Notes: a model not told the origin generated them from the letters alone. Counted from the stretch's first letter, positions 11,791-25,470 are shown. The stretch: DNA of 64,000 bases from Aquilaria yunnanensis (GCA_039654915.1 CM077599.1:20893501-20957500), one strand, 5' to 3'. A program made the numbers and translations.

Positions 11791-12589
11791 TCTCATATTG
11801 TGGTAATGAGGCTAGTAATTTTAGTGGCTAGTGTGCGCTACAAGCCAAGTGTAAAGAGAAACTACTTTTATGGAAAATGATACCACTAGGTGCTTAAGTT
11901 TTTTTGAACTCATAGCCATGTACACAAATTAGAAACATACAGACTTCTCATGTTTGAACTTACATCCATCTATGTACATTAAAAGTACACAAACTTTCCA
12001 TGTGGATATACATTGTTTAACTAGGATCACAAAGCATGATCTACATCACCATGAAACTAGGTTAGTCATAGCATCATTTGTGACAACATAATTTTAGAAG
12101 TGGTCAATGGATCACCAACTCACATCATTTATTCTTTATATATAAAGTCATATATATAGTTAGATTTTTCATGTGCAATATGGGATACTTACATACTTTG
12201 CAGGCAACTATTGGCGTCATAGGGGCCGGAGTGAATCCCAGTTAAGTTTGCAACGGGCTTATGAATATGAAAAGTTGGATTTCGTTAAACTAGAGGCGAG
12301 TTGGCATGAATTGGAAAGTTTGCGGGGGCGTTAGGAACCAACTTTAGCTCAATGTACAAAAAGTCAAAATTTTGATAGTTCAAGTGCCAATGTGGGACTT
12401 TAGGCTTTTCACCAATAAATGTCACAGATACGTATTACGAACGTAGTCCCCAAACGCGGGACTGCACAATGACAACACGGACACGGCAGTTCTTGTCAGT
12501 GACCTTTTTCACTAGACTGTAGTTACACTGTTTTTCTGTTCTACCCATTTTCCTCTCCTTCCACAGCCTATTTTTCTTCTCGCCGTTTC
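11791..12589 (+). other. Upstream region of the HPT gene
   Basis: AT-rich to about 12200, then higher GC. A TATA-like tract (ctttatatataaagtc) sits at about 12134-12149, some 440 bp before the start codon. C/T-rich leader-like sequence (ttttcctctccttccacagc) runs up to the ATG. A transcription start could not be fixed. Confidence 0.4.
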
Positions 12590-15500
12590 ATGGAGGCTCC
12601 GCTTCTTGGGTTCTCTGCCAAGCCAGCTTCGCTCCCATCTGGTACCTTTCTCTCATCTCAATCTATGTTTTTCACCTCTCTTCTCGATTTTACTTAGAAA
12701 TCAGCGGTGCATTTTTCTTTTCTGTTTTTTTTTGTTTCCAATAATCTCATATTTTTCTGGGCCAATTCATGATTTCCTGATATTATAGGTGGGAGGAGTA
12801 AAGGTTTCAAGGCTGCGCATTTTCCGAGTACGGTTGCTGCTTCTCATTTAGGCCTTTTTATTTCCTTTAAAAAACATGTCTGGCTTTCTTTGGAGTTTGG
12901 ACAAGGGAGAGAAATTTCGTACTGAAAAATCGGAGCCTTATGGTGTTCATTTTGATTAATTGCGTTCGATAATTTGAATAACTTTGTTCTGCCTTTTAAT
13001 CAATCGATCAATCAAGGCTTAATCCCAACAAATTTGTTTTGGCTGCTTGAATCTCATGCCTCCATGTTACTGAGTTGGGGGCAAGCTCTTCTTTAGCTCT
13101 TACAGAAGCAAGATTTTGTTTTGTCTGCACTTCAGATAAACTATATTTTCTGATTCTATCCTTCAAAAGGTTATGCGATGGCTTCGTTTCCTGTTTCCGG
13201 TAACTATCTTTTCCATTTCTGAGCCCCAGGTTACTCAGTGGGACTGCCCTGTCCAAGGTACAATGCATGGTGTGCAATGGAAAATTTTTCTAATTTTAGA
13301 TTTGGTTGGCATCTAAGCAAGCATCAAGCCAAATGTGTGGACAAAAGAACATGGGTCTGTGGGAAAAAGAAAACAAAGTTTCGTGTGGATGCCACCTCTG
13401 GTCACCCCCTTGAATCTGAATCAGGAGCTTATGGTCCCAAGAGCAGCTGGCACTCTCTGAAAACTGCATTAGATGCTTTTTACAGGTTTTCACGTCCTCA
13501 TACCGTCATAGGCACAGTTAAGTTTGAAATTTTGTAGATGTAAACCTTCTAAAATTCATTCCTAGAGTTAATAATTTATAGTTCACCATTGCTGCTTAAG
13601 AATGAGGTTGAGAAGACAGTGGTTGTTTATGTTTTTCCTTTTTCCTTGCCTGCCTTTTTCTCCTCCTTGACAGGCACTGAGTATTGCTTCAGTTTCTCTC
13701 CTTGCTGTTGAGAAAATTTCAGATGTTTCTTTCCCATTTTTTACTGGGGTGTTAGAGGTAATGGCAGAATTTTTACTCCTCTGCAGAGCTTGCTTTTATA
13801 TTTATTCCAGGAGCTCTTTAATGCTTATCATTGTCTCATCTCTCCCCTCCCACACCCCCCCCCCCCACCCTTTTTCAGGCTGTGGTTGCTGCTCTTCTGA
13901 TGAACATTTACATTGTTGGTTTAAATCAGTTGTCTGACATCGAGATAGACAAGGTGGCTTGGATGTAATATAAGCAATTGCTTGTTAATTTTTTTTTTTT
14001 TGAAGATTTGCTGTCATGCTGTCTATTTCTCATGCTCTTTCCCCTTTTATGGGTCCGCTTGTTCATTTATGGCATGTTGATAAAATAGTTTACTGATCGC
14101 ATTGTCTGTGTGTGCAGCTTAACTTTTTTAATTTTCATATATTTTTATGTGCTGCAGCAGTAAAATTCCTGAATTGGATTCCAGAACTGTACCGCTGTTC
14201 TTTTTCTATTCTCTCTTCTATTTACATTTTTGGACTTCATGTACCGTAGAGATCAATCAACAAATCAACTCACCTAATTGTCTGATTATCGATTTGATCT
14301 TTTATAGGTCAACAAGCCATATCTTCCTTTGGCATCAGGGGAATATTCAGTTTTCACTGGCATCATGATTGTTGCTTCTTTTGCCATCATGGTATCAAAA
14401 TTCAATTCTCAGCTTAACTTAGATATTCTTGCACATGTTTCTATATTATGTACTTCTACCTATTTGTAAGAATTGCATGTCCACAATGAAGAACACATCG
14501 CGTTTTGGAGGAATACTAGGAACAGAAACACATTTTTTCCTGTATAGTATTCTGTGTTGCCTTAAATGTCATGCTTTTAATGACAATACAAATTGTGAAT
14601 GACTGAATTCAGAACAGCTTGTCACCAGTTCAGTTTTGAGCTACGAAATTTGAAAATCAAGTTGAAGTCTGAACTTCAAAACTGAACACTAATTATTTTC
14701 TTTCAGAGTTTTTGGCTTGGGTTTATTGTTGGTTCATGGCCTTTGTTCTGGGCACTTTTCGTCAGCTTTGTCCTTGGAACAGCATATTCGATCAATGTGA
14801 GTTCAAACATTTTTTTGCTCTTGTAGTTATATACTCAAGCTTGGTTATAGTTTTGTCATGGATCTGTGTGATGAATGATTTTCTGCTCCATTCACAACTT
14901 TCATCAATCAATAGTCAATTAATTGAGCCTTAATGCCCACTAGTTGAGGGTAGCTAACTGAATCATGTGTCTCGACTTTCAACTCCATTCAGTTGAAGGC
15001 AAGTTCTTCCAAACAATCTGAAAATGATGTATATTTTGTTTTAAAGCTTTTTCACTAAAGAAATCTTGGTCTACCTTGACTCTTTTCTCACCTGATACAT
15101 ATAGCATCACTTTATAGACGCATCTAATGGTACATGGAATGTTTTCTTACTGTTGTTGGTTTTATCTTAATTGCTCCACAATGTCCCCGAATAGAATGGT
15201 TGGTCAATGGCTATTTTATAAAAATTTTTCTTTAGGAGGGATTTATCTAACTGAACCCTTAAGGGCACTTCTTCATTTCACTATTACCACTTTGCCCTGA
15301 TCATTGCATCTTCTTAGAAGTTGTATGGTTGTATTCTTAATAGTATTGGCCCCCAAGCCTTGATTGTGAGCTTGATTTTGCATAACCATAGAAGCATTTC
15401 TAGCTTCTCCGTTGACTTTCCTCCATATGTTAGTTTAGTTGCCATAGGCTTTTCAGTCCTCATCTAAATGAAAAGCAGGGCCTATGGCATGCTGACTTAT

Positions 15501-15635
15501 TGCTAAATCTAATAACTAGACATCAATTGTCAGACAAAATGTGTACCTTTTTTTTATTTCTTTTGAAAACCTGTGGATAGCAAACTTATTGCTAAAGCTA
15601 ATAACTAGTCATCAGTTACAACTGAGAAAAAGCGG

Positions 15636-15671
<36 letters not shown>

Positions 15672-18600
15672 ATCTCTCTCGATATTCTTTGGATTGATTG
15701 CAATTAAGGTACTAATTTGATTCTCAACCACAATGAGGAATTTTATGGTTCCCAACTTACGGTCTTGTGAACTTTCTTTTCTCCTTAACCTGTAAAGTTA
15801 TTTAGATGTTTTTCCATGAGAAGAACTAGTTCTGAGTGTATTAGAATTTTCAAAATTTTCAGCTTCCACTTTTGAGATGGAAAAGGTTTGCATTGGTTGC
15901 AGCCCTGTGTATCCTGGCTGTTCGTGCAGTTATTGTTCAACTTGCCTTCTTTCTACACATACAGGTCTTGTTCTTCCCTTTTGTTTATCTGCTTGAAGCA
16001 TATTTTTCCTTTTTGCAAGCAACATTAATTATTTCAGCAGTGACGTATTCTGTTTGTTTGTGAGATACATATCCAATATACACCTGTAAACATTATGAAT
16101 TGAGTTAAAAAAGGAACAAAGTTGTTGCATTGCTAGAATCACAGTAGTTCAAGGTCATTGTGATCATCTTTTTTGCACCTTAATCCCAACTAGTGGGGCT
16201 GGTTTCATTGAATTTATGATGTCAATTAACTTGTGTTAGCAAAATTGACATTATAAATTCATGCTATGAACAAAATAACCAGCTTTTACACTGATTCCCT
16301 TCCATATCTTAAGTGTTCTGTAACAGAAAGGGGAAAAGATATTAGTCAGTCCTAAAACTTTTCATGTTTTGCCAACTTAGTCCTAAAACTCATTGACTTG
16401 CCAAAGTAATCCTAAAACTATGAAATTGTTAGCTCTATTAGCCCTAATTTAGATGTCTCGACAACTTGCCTACGGAAAAGCTGATGTGGCAATTAATGGA
16501 CATTAAATTTTGGGGGAAAGGGCATTTTTAGTCCTATAACTTTTTTAAGTTTGCCAGGTGAGTCCTATAATTACTTCAATTGCCAAATGAGCCCTGTAAC
16601 GGTAAAACCGTCAACTTTGTTAGTCCTAAAACTTGTTTGGCTGATGAAAATGCTGACATGGCACTTAACACCGTTCATTTCAGTGACTAAACTGACACTT
16701 TTCAAACCTTAGTCAGTCCTGTGTTAAGTAGTATACTATTGTTCAAAAGGATTGATTAATAACACTAGCTATGGAATTATTAGCAACTTTAGCATTGTAA
16801 TGTGTGGGATTTTGGATGTAAGCAAGATTTTCGGATAAAATGTTGATATAGGCACCACTGGTGCTATACCGAGATCGTTGGAATAGTAATCATTAATCAA
16901 GGTTCTAAATCCCATTAAGGCTAAGATACCGCACCCTATAAATCATAGGTATATCCTATTAATGATTTCACAAAACAATATATATTAAAATTTTATTTTA
17001 AAATAAAAAACATTAGATATAATTTTTACCACATCTTTATGTGCTCTAATTATTTTCATCATAATTTATTTAATATAAATAAAATATATACCAAAGACAA
17101 TATTTTTTATACGAAACATAAAAAATGGAATATATATAACGGTCTTCAAATCTCAATCATGTTAACATCATTCACCAATTAAAATTCATTTTTAAATAAA
17201 TGGAATCAATATTTATGTCAAAATATATGTATGAATTATCATTTATGTATGCTTGCATGTAGTGCATTGATGTAAAATTTTTTTAAAAATTCTCAAACTC
17301 ATGGTACACATCCACATCATCAACATTGAGCAATGGTATATACGGTTATATGAAGCAAATAAATAGAAAATAGGTCTTTGTTTTGCTAGACAACGTAGAG
17401 AATGTTTGCTTTTGCACCTATAATATATAACATCGCGATATAAAAAGTAGCTAGCAAATGCATTATTTCTATTGCTAAAAGCCTAATTAGTTTGGTTCCT
17501 TTCTCTTTTTCTTTTGAGACTAACAGAGTTGATAGTTTTACTGTCATAAGACTCATTTGGCAACTTGAGTAATTTCACTACTCACTTGGCTAAATTAAAT
17601 AAGTCACTTGATTTCATAGTTTTAGGATTTCTTTGGCAAGTCAATGAGTTTTCGGACGAATTTGCAAAACGTGAAAAATTTTAGGACTGACGAATATCTT
17701 TCCTGTAACAGAACAGCCTAAGCTATTAAAAATAATTTATTTAATGCTGTTTACGAAGCACTTTCAGAAGTTTTAAATATCTGCTAACTTTCATTTACGA
17801 TTTTTGGACCTAAAACCCTTTGAATTTGCTCTGTTTGAATTAGCAGACCCATGTGTTCAGAAGACCAGCCGTCTTTTCCAAACCTCTAATTTTTGCTACA
17901 GCGTTCATGAGCTTCTTCTCAGTTGTTATTGCTTTATTTAAGGTACAATTCTCTTTGGTTTAATGTGGCAATCCTGTTTGCTCGTGGTTGCTTTTGGTCG
18001 TATTAGTCACTTCATCAATCAAACGTATAACAGATTCTGTTGTTGATATGAATGTCTTCAGGACATTCCTGATATTGAGGGTGATAAGATATTTGGAATC
18101 CGATCATATACAGTACGCCTGGGTCAAGAACGGGTCAGTTTTCCATATGAATTATATAACTCATTGTTCTTTGCCAGTGTTCAAACACAGACTTCCTTAA
18201 TGATTCCATACGGCACTTTCGCTGGCCCAATTCAATTTCTGCAGGTATTTTGGGTTTGTATTACACTTCTTGAAATGGCTTATGCCGTTGCAGTGTCTGT
18301 TGGACTGAAATCATCATACAATTGGAGCAAAATCATCACAGTATGTGCTGACTACATTCACACATTGTCCGTTTATCTTTTCTTCAGTAAACATATCTGT
18401 TGGCATGCTGGTAAAGCTTGCTCCGTTGGCATGAAATCTTAAATGATTCTCTTGATCAATGAGGAGGCTTATACTCCCTCCATCCTCCATCCCATAATAT
18501 TTGTCATTTTTAAATTTTGCTGTAGCCTGTTCTTCATATAGAAAGTACCAATTCTTTTGAGAAGTATGGGAAGGAGGAAGTATATTTCACAACCACTCCA

Positions 18601-20860
18601 TGTGATTATCTTGTTCAATGGGGAGACTTGTACTCCCTCCATCCCATAATATTTGTTGATTTCAAATTTTTTGGTTGCATGTTCTTCATATAGAAGATAT
18701 CAGTTCATATTGGAACCAAAACTTGTGATTATTCATATGCATTGGAAAATGTCATGAGAATAAGTGATGTATGTAGCCATAAGCATAATGGTTTGTTTAC
18801 ATCTTATCATCATAGTAAGGACAAAAGATATCTTGAAAGTTCTTGCCTGGTGTGCGTAAATAGAATATAGAACATGTTAAATTGCACTGCAATTCTTTAA
18901 GATTTCTTTTGTGGACATTTGTGAATTTACTGTTTTAGTGGTAGAAAAATGCCTTATACTGACATTCCTTGTTTGAAGTATATGGTAACTGGAACTAAAT
19001 ACCAGATATCTTCACATTGATGTAGGTTTTGGGTCATGCCGCGTTGGCTTCAATCCTGTGGTTTCGTGCGAAAGCTGTTGATTTGAAGAGCAAAGCTGCA
19101 ATAACCTCATGTTATATGTTTATCTGGAAGGTAATCAACCCTGCATTTGCATTTTTGCTTGTGTTGCTGTTTCTTGAGATGTGTCCTCGACACCTTTGTG
19201 GTTGTTGGAAGCTGTGATAGAGTTGAAGATTTGATCTGAAACTTGAAGAAAAGGAGAGAAAAGACCAGGTGGTTGAGTTTGCTCCAGTCAGGTTAGGGTT
19301 GGAATGGTTAAGGGAAGGTCTCCGATGAACCAGAAAATAGGACCTTTTTTCCTCTAAATATTTCGGGGAAGGATTTGGTTTTGAATAGTTGGCCTAATAG
19401 CCAGAGTCCCTGAATACTGTCAATTGGATACTTAACATCCTAAGCTTCGAGTAGGACACATCACCCTTTAACTTTGCAACCTGGTTCATAAAAATCGAAA
19501 AGATAGTTGAACTTTAGTCCCTAGGACACTACTCTACCCACTAGGCATTGAGCCTTGGGCACATTGCCCTTGAACTGTGTAGTTCAACGTGCATAAGTCC
19601 AAGGGTTGAGAAAAAATCATCAAGTGACATCCTATGAGGATGTTGTTATTATGTTTTTCGTAAGTGCCTGGTCCTTTAAGATGTAAAGGTACATGCTAGC
19701 AGTTTGGTACAAATAAATCCATTTAAGCACCCAGAACCGGAGCAACAAGACTTCTATTCTATCCGTAGCTGCTCCTAGCTGCTTTCTTTTTCTCATGATC
19801 TCATCCTTTGTAGTTCTAGCCAAAAGTTGAGGTTCACAACTTACGTATGTTAATTTAATTATTTTGGATTTCTATTTGAGTTTTAACATCAAATGAAAAT
19901 ACTAGAAAACCCCCTAAGTTCCTTCCAAAAAAAAAAAAAAATTGCTTTCTTTCCTAAGGAACTCAAAATTTTTTTTTTGTTAGCTCAAAATCCAGTTCAG
20001 ACCACCTTGTTATTGTAATCTCGCCAATTTGTTAGGCAAAACTAAAAGTAAAAATCATAACCAAGTCCCCAGTTATGGTTGTAGGTTGGAGGGTTCGTCA
20101 GCCATCTCAGTGTAGTTGTTAAAGACTTTTAATATTAAAACCTTCGAGATAAAATTTCTCTTTCATCTAGGAGAGGGTTAAGGGAAGGGACATGATCATT
20201 TTCAATTGTGTTGCTTAAGTCTATTGGAGAACATATCAACCAAAAGCCAAAGAGTCCTTCAGCCACCATCATGGACTTTTGCTTTGTCTTGCTCTGTGAC
20301 CAGTAGATTGGAAACCAAACAGTTTGGCAATGAGCGATTGACTTGTGAGGGTGACATGTCTTTTAGTATTTGGTAAGGATTCCTCTTCTATTTGAAGGAG
20401 TTATAATGCATGAACAACATGCATTATCATACTTCTTGATCACATTCACCAAATCCTCATTGATTTCACGTCAATCAGGATCATACTCTCTGGGCTATAG
20501 CGTACATGTAGTTGCAAAGTTCACTCGACAATGTCTCGAAAATCATCGTTCAAAGGGTAAAGTGTGAGAGTGGACAAAGTTTAGGAGCCGTTGGGGCGTT
20601 TAGACCTTGAACAATGCATCCTTTATTCAAGCATCTCTCTTGATGGAGTATTTGCTTGGGCAACAAAAAAGTAAAATTGTCCATGTTGTTCAATGGTAAT
20701 TTTCTAAAAGATAATTTTACTGCTTGCTCTGCATGACTGCTCAATGGATAGCAATTTCAATGTCAAACTCAGAAATTTTGTTACTCATCAACTGTGTTCA
20801 ACTTGTTTCTGCGTGCAGCTCTTTTATGCAGAGTACCTTCTGATACCACTCATCAGATGA
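12590..20860 (+). CDS. VTE2: Homogentisate phytyltransferase, tocopherol synthesis (12 coding exons)
   Basis: Exons: 12590-12641, 13230-13516, 13674-13757, 13879-13953, 14308-14391, 14707-14796, 15863-15964, 17847-17942, 18062-18133, 18245-18340, 19026-19130, 20819-20860. All introns are GT-AG and the phases join to 394 residues plus TGA, against 393 in Arabidopsis HPT1/VTE2. The enzyme condenses homogentisate with phytyl diphosphate in the plastid membrane, the committed step of vitamin E synthesis. Residues 1 to about 90 are a variable transit region; the core begins near [19 protein letters not shown]. The two prenyl-diphosphate/Mg2+ motifs are present: NQLSDIEID (157-165) and DIPDIEGD (291-298). 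Several hydrophobic segments follow. It ends [13 protein letters not shown]. No frameshift or lost catalytic residue was seen. Intron 7 (1.88 kb) carries a Mutator-like insertion and intron 10 Stowaway-like pieces. Confidence 0.95.
13855..13866. repeat. Poly-C run in HPT intron 3
   Basis: Twelve consecutive C residues just upstream of the pyrimidine tract of exon 4. It may be length-polymorphic. Confidence 0.9.
15639..15668. repeat. (TC)15 microsatellite in HPT intron 6
   Basis: A perfect TC dinucleotide run of about 30 bp, followed by a short degenerate tail. Confidence 0.93.
16318..17713. mobile_element. Mutator-like non-autonomous element in HPT intron 7
   Basis: About 1.37 kb (16329-17702) flanked by an 11-bp direct repeat CTGTAACAGAA (16318-16328 and 17703-17713). 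The long terminal inverted repeats begin (G)GGGAAAAGATATTAGTCAG on the left and GGAAAGATATTCGTCAG on the complement of the right. They continue through repeated sub-units of the type agtcctaaaact and cttgccaaa for well over 100 bp. A 9-11 bp target duplication with long TIRs points to a MULE. The centre (about 16880-17480) holds an AT-rich repeat also found elsewhere in the window. No transposase is present. Confidence 0.85.
18474..18712. mobile_element. Two Stowaway-like MITE copies in HPT intron 10
   Basis: 18474-18580 is a 107-bp element with ends CTCCCTCCATC and, on the complement, CTTCCTCCTTCCCATA, flanked by TA. A second, right-truncated relative starts at 18634 (ctccctccatcccataatat) and shares the downstream words gttcttcatatagaa with the first. 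The CTCCCTCC terminus with a TA target is typical of plant Stowaway (Tc1/mariner-related) MITEs. Confidence 0.7.
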
Positions 20861-20924
20861 GATGAGATCTTCCCGGCATTTCAAAGTTGGTGTTTTTAGG
20901 TTATTTCTCTGACCAACTCCGCTT

Positions 20925-20950
20925 CCGGTCCCGGTCCCGGTCCCGGTCCC
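20925..20950. repeat. CCGGTC hexamer repeat in the HPT 3' region
   Basis: About four copies of ccggtc/cc in tandem, 65 bp after the HPT stop codon and probably in the 3' UTR. Confidence 0.8.
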
Positions 20951-21299
20951 TGTCCGTTGCCCTTAGTGCGAGTAAGCAAAGCAAAGAAGCTTTTTCATTC
21001 ATTAGATGGCTGGATTGAAACTTTTTATTCTAACCATGGAGCATGGAGTCAATGGCGTTTAGTTCCGGACATAACGTTCTTAAAGGAACGGATCTACGCC
21101 TAAACAGAACCGATTGAGTTGACGTATGAGAAAAATGTTAAATGTACTAAAAGCAATATGCAAAAACTTTAGTAAATGTAGTGCATTTTTATATCATTGA
21201 ATGCAAAAACAAAAAAAAGTAAAATTATGATAATAACGGCAGTCAGATTTGTGTACGCTTGGCTGACTTGTGAGCTAAGACACACCTGATGATAAATAG
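20951..21299. other. 3' flank of HPT
   Basis: Probably the rest of the 3' UTR, then AT-rich spacer. No gene seen. Confidence 0.4.
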
Positions 21300-22089
21300 T
21301 ATTCCCTCCGTCAAAAAAAAAAAAAGATGAAACGTTTCTTTTTTTTAGTAATTTTTTACACAATTTTCTATTTCACACTTATCATTTTTACACGTCTCTG
21401 CTCTCTCTATCTCTTGCACACGTCTAAATTTCCTCATCTGTTTCTCAAAGTCCCATTTGATTCTCTTGTGATCATGTCTTCCCTTCGAATTTATCTTTGT
21501 CATCGACCAAGGAGTCAGGGGTGAAGAGAACAGTGATTCGAGGTCGAGATAAGGAGGTGATAGATCAGAGCAAAGATCTATGATCGAGGTGATGTGGGCA
21601 ATGAATTGGAGGACCTTTGATCAAGGTGGCGTAGGCAATGAATTAGATGATCTCTGATTGAGGTGACGTAGACAATGAATCAGAGCAAGGATCTGCAAGC
21701 TACAATGCTGATCGATGACTGCAACAGATCGTTGTCCTCCCTCAACTCTGGTTGCTTCGATCGATTGATTTGGTGCTTGATTTTTGAAGGTCTAGAAGCC
21801 GAAACAGAAATGGAGATGAGGACTGGGATAGGAACAACGACAAAGAAAAAGATGAAGATGGAGTAAAACTGAAGGCTGAAACGCAGATGAAGCAAGGGAC
21901 AAAAACATAGGTGGAGATGGCGGGGAAAGGTGAAGGGGGGAAAAGAGAAGTTCAGGGAAAAATGTGTGCTTATCGGAGAGACCGGTATGAGAAGACAAGG
22001 GTAAAACTTGGAATAATGGTAAAAAGAGAGACTGCCTAAAACTTTGTATCAAATGGAAACGTTGCATGTAAATTGAGACAGAGAGAGTA
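21300..22089. mobile_element. Stowaway-ended 786-bp element with repeat-bearing interior
   Basis: The ends are TTCCCTCCGTC (21302) and, on the complement of the right, CTCTCTCTGTCTC (to 22087), each flanked by TA. Both arms carry an aacgttt word. At 786 bp it is far longer than a usual Stowaway MITE. The interior has higher GC and contains three imperfect tandem units of about 37 bp beginning tgatcgaggtgatgtgggca (21581, 21618, 21655). Short frames inside look incidental. Confidence 0.65.
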
Positions 22090-25000
22090 TAATATTTCAT
22101 GTGTTCCAAACGTCATTAAGTCTTAACCGGAGTGGCTGCTGAGGAACAATCTCATTTCTTTCTTTCTTTTTTGTTTTTGGTTCCATTTTTCTGCTAAAGA
22201 TTTAGTCGGTGCTTCTGTTTCTTTTTTTTTTCTCTGTTTTTTTGTTCCTTCACTTTTCTGCCTCTGTTTTTCTCTTGTGCCTCTGTTTCTTTTTTTAAAA
22301 AAATAATAATAATATTTGTTTTCTCTTTTCAAAAAATTTCAGTTCTTTTTATCTTCGCATTTTTTAATCTTATTTTTGTATTTAACTCTGTCTGTTTTTT
22401 TCTCCAGTTTTATTCCTTATTTTTATTTTTTAAAATTTGCCATTTTTTTTAGTTTTATTTCATTTTTTTTTGTATTCTTATTTTTTCCAAAAAGTTATAT
22501 AGTTTTTTCTTCATTTTTTTTTCAAATTTGTCAAGTAAAAAGAACAAGGCCATTGAGCTAAAATAACAAACATACTGGTAAAAGAATAGTTAGTTACTCT
22601 AAAAGAAGAAAAAGATATTAATAAAAGAATAATTAATTTCTCTAAAAAAATTAACTACTTATAAAAGAATAAATAAATAATAATAAAAGAATAAGAATAA
22701 ATAGTTATGAAAAAACAAGTAAGAACTTGTAAAGAACAATAAAATGAGAAAAGAGCAAAGATTAAACAATTATAGATAAAAGCATTGATAAAAGGACAGT
22801 TAATATGAATAAAAAAAATAAAAAGAAATATGTACGCTGTGCGCCTAACCTACCCAAAACTCACACTTATAATAATTGGTAATACTTGCCTTTTTAGGAA
22901 CTAAGCCAGAACATGATAATTGATTTTATGGAGTTTCTAGGTCAAATACATTTTCACATTGAGGTCCGATACTAATTATAATTTCACCTCTATCTGGAAA
23001 CCTACTGTCACCTTTTTTAGCTCCGATAAAGAAAATGACTATATTAGATTATTTAAATTCACTGAAGAATGCTCATAAAACAATTACAATTAAAATTAAA
23101 AAGGTTAATTAATGTCAAATAATGTGAAAATAACATTAGCAACAATAATAATAAGTAGGGGGAAAGAAATCTGGGGGTGAAAGTGTAATTGACACTATCT
23201 CAAAGGGAAAATTGTACTCCAAGTGAAAGGTTTTATCAAAGAATTTTAGCTACCAAACCTCATGGTAGTGTCTAATGTGAATTGGTTGACTTTCCTAAGA
23301 TATGAGATTACTCAGGCCCAGAAGCTGGACATGGGACCGCCTTCCACTTTGCAGAAACTGGGTCATAAATGGTGAATGCGAATCTGCTATCAATTAAAAT
23401 AAATCATGATACATTAAAGAGGTTAAAATGAACCTCATACATTATTAAGCTTTGTTGAACTACTTGAGATCGATTACATAAACCATTCATCTATATTATG
23501 CCTTGTTGCAAGCAATTTCTCCAACGGGTCATAAAAGATTTCACCTCAATAATTTTCATAATAGTTGAGATTGTTTTCATAACAAGGTGCTAATAGAGAA
23601 AAAAGATTTACACCTTGAGGATATTAATCCATGAAATAGATATAGGAGGCAGGAAAGGTATAGAATGCTAATCTCAGCTTTTAGGCACTAGTACGTTAGG
23701 TAGGATATGGCCAACAATGTAAAGCAGCACTTGATTCTATATTGAAATGAAACTACTTTTGCTTTACCCATAATTTTTTGTCTCAAAATTCATATTTAAC
23801 GTAGAGAGGATTTTAATCGATCTAGTATGAGGTAGGTTACTCAAAGTGTCACGAAAGCAAGAGCGGGAGTGGGAACTGGAAAACATAATTTTTTAAAATT
23901 TAAATACATAAAAATGTTCTAAAAATGAGAATAAGAGCGACAATTGAGGACAAAAACAGTGACTCATAGTAGAAGAATTATGTAACTTAGGGTATAAGAA
24001 TTACCTTATAATATGGTCGGTTTAGATCCTAATTTATACAAGAGATTTCATATTTAGCAGTTACAAAAATATATCCATTTGTACCATTCTCTTGTCATGT
24101 TTAACCTTTTTTTGAAAGCCCTACAATCAATATCCGAAGGCTGTTAAGGGTAATATCATCAAGCTCTTCCACATGAACCTTTTTCTTTATTCCATTGTGC
24201 CATAGTTTAACTCATAATGGATTTTTTGTACCAGAAAAATACAATTAAAGAAAGTATCGACTTTAGGAATTGGTTTGTGTCTCTAACAGAGTGCAAGGCC
24301 CTTTCTAACTTTATTTAAAGGACAAGCAACAAAACTCCAACGCTACTTGTGTGAGTGGAATCTCCTTCGTTTCCATTATTCCCTAACACCTGAGGCTGCA
24401 CTCGGCAACTATCGTGCAAAACTTGCACTTTTCTACCTAAACAAATTCCATTTGAAGCTCTTACGAATTCTGATACGACTTAATCTAATATGCACTCTAT
24501 CTATCCCTTTTATGTGTGTATATACGTATACACACACATATATGTAATATCTTCATAGTATAATAAAATAATTATAAATACATCAAATTTCGTTTTCTCG
24601 CCAAAATCATAGATTTGTATAAATCAGTAATAGATATGTTTGAACTTGATATACAAAAAGAAAAATAATAATAATAAAAGAAAGTAAAGAATGTTTACAA
24701 ATCATGTAAAGACATATGTATAAATGAGATCACAAAATTTTTACTAAGGTATTCAATTATATATATGAGTTTAGTTTATCTTCCTAAAAATATATGTGAA
24801 TGTGTTAACTATCACTTCTCATTAAAATTAAAGATGTGTATAATGTGGATAACAGATATGTATGAATCTAGTGTACAGAGAATATGAGAGCTTTGCATAA
24901 ATTATGCGATACATATGTATAAATAAAACTATGAGAATTGTTATTGATATATTCAATTATATGTATAAGTTTGATCATTTTAACATTTACATAGGCTAGT

Positions 25001-25470
25001 TCGAATATATCAAATCTAAAATTAATATAAGAGAAAATTAAAATGGGAAATATTGATCCTAGATGTCTTTACATATGACCTATATGATACTAGACATAAC
25101 TACGAACATATACAAGGGCACATATGTATAAAATATTAACTCTTATATGTAAAAGCAATATGTATAAATAATGTGAGAGATATGTACGAATTGTTTGAGA
25201 CGCATATACAAATAAGATTTTAAAAACCAACATTTTTTTGTACAATTAAGTTTTACTATTTTATATTAAGATATTAAAAGATATGTAGTTAATTGAGTCA
25301 CAAATGTTTTTAAACTCAATGCATAGAAAATGTGAGAGATATGTGTAACTCATGTGTAATATTTGTATAAATGAGACCAAAATATATTATTGATATATTT
25401 AATTGCCTGTACAAGTTTCAATCATTCAAACTTTAATATATGCATTCAATGAAAGATACATCTCTTAGAA
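22090..25470. other. AT-rich intergenic DNA, no gene seen
   Basis: A strongly T-rich tract fills 22140-22530, and poly-A/AT-rich sequence continues after it. A near-palindrome (gtgtgtatatacgtatacac core) lies at about 24513-24540. No frame or RNA gene was supported. Confidence 0.5.

Noticed and set aside
12789..12826. Possible extra HPT exon after tattatag
   Set aside because: Exon 1 joins the exon at 13230 in phase and gives the expected protein length, so no extra exon is needed.
22316..22561. 81-codon Phe-rich frame
   Set aside because: Poly-T low-complexity artefact.
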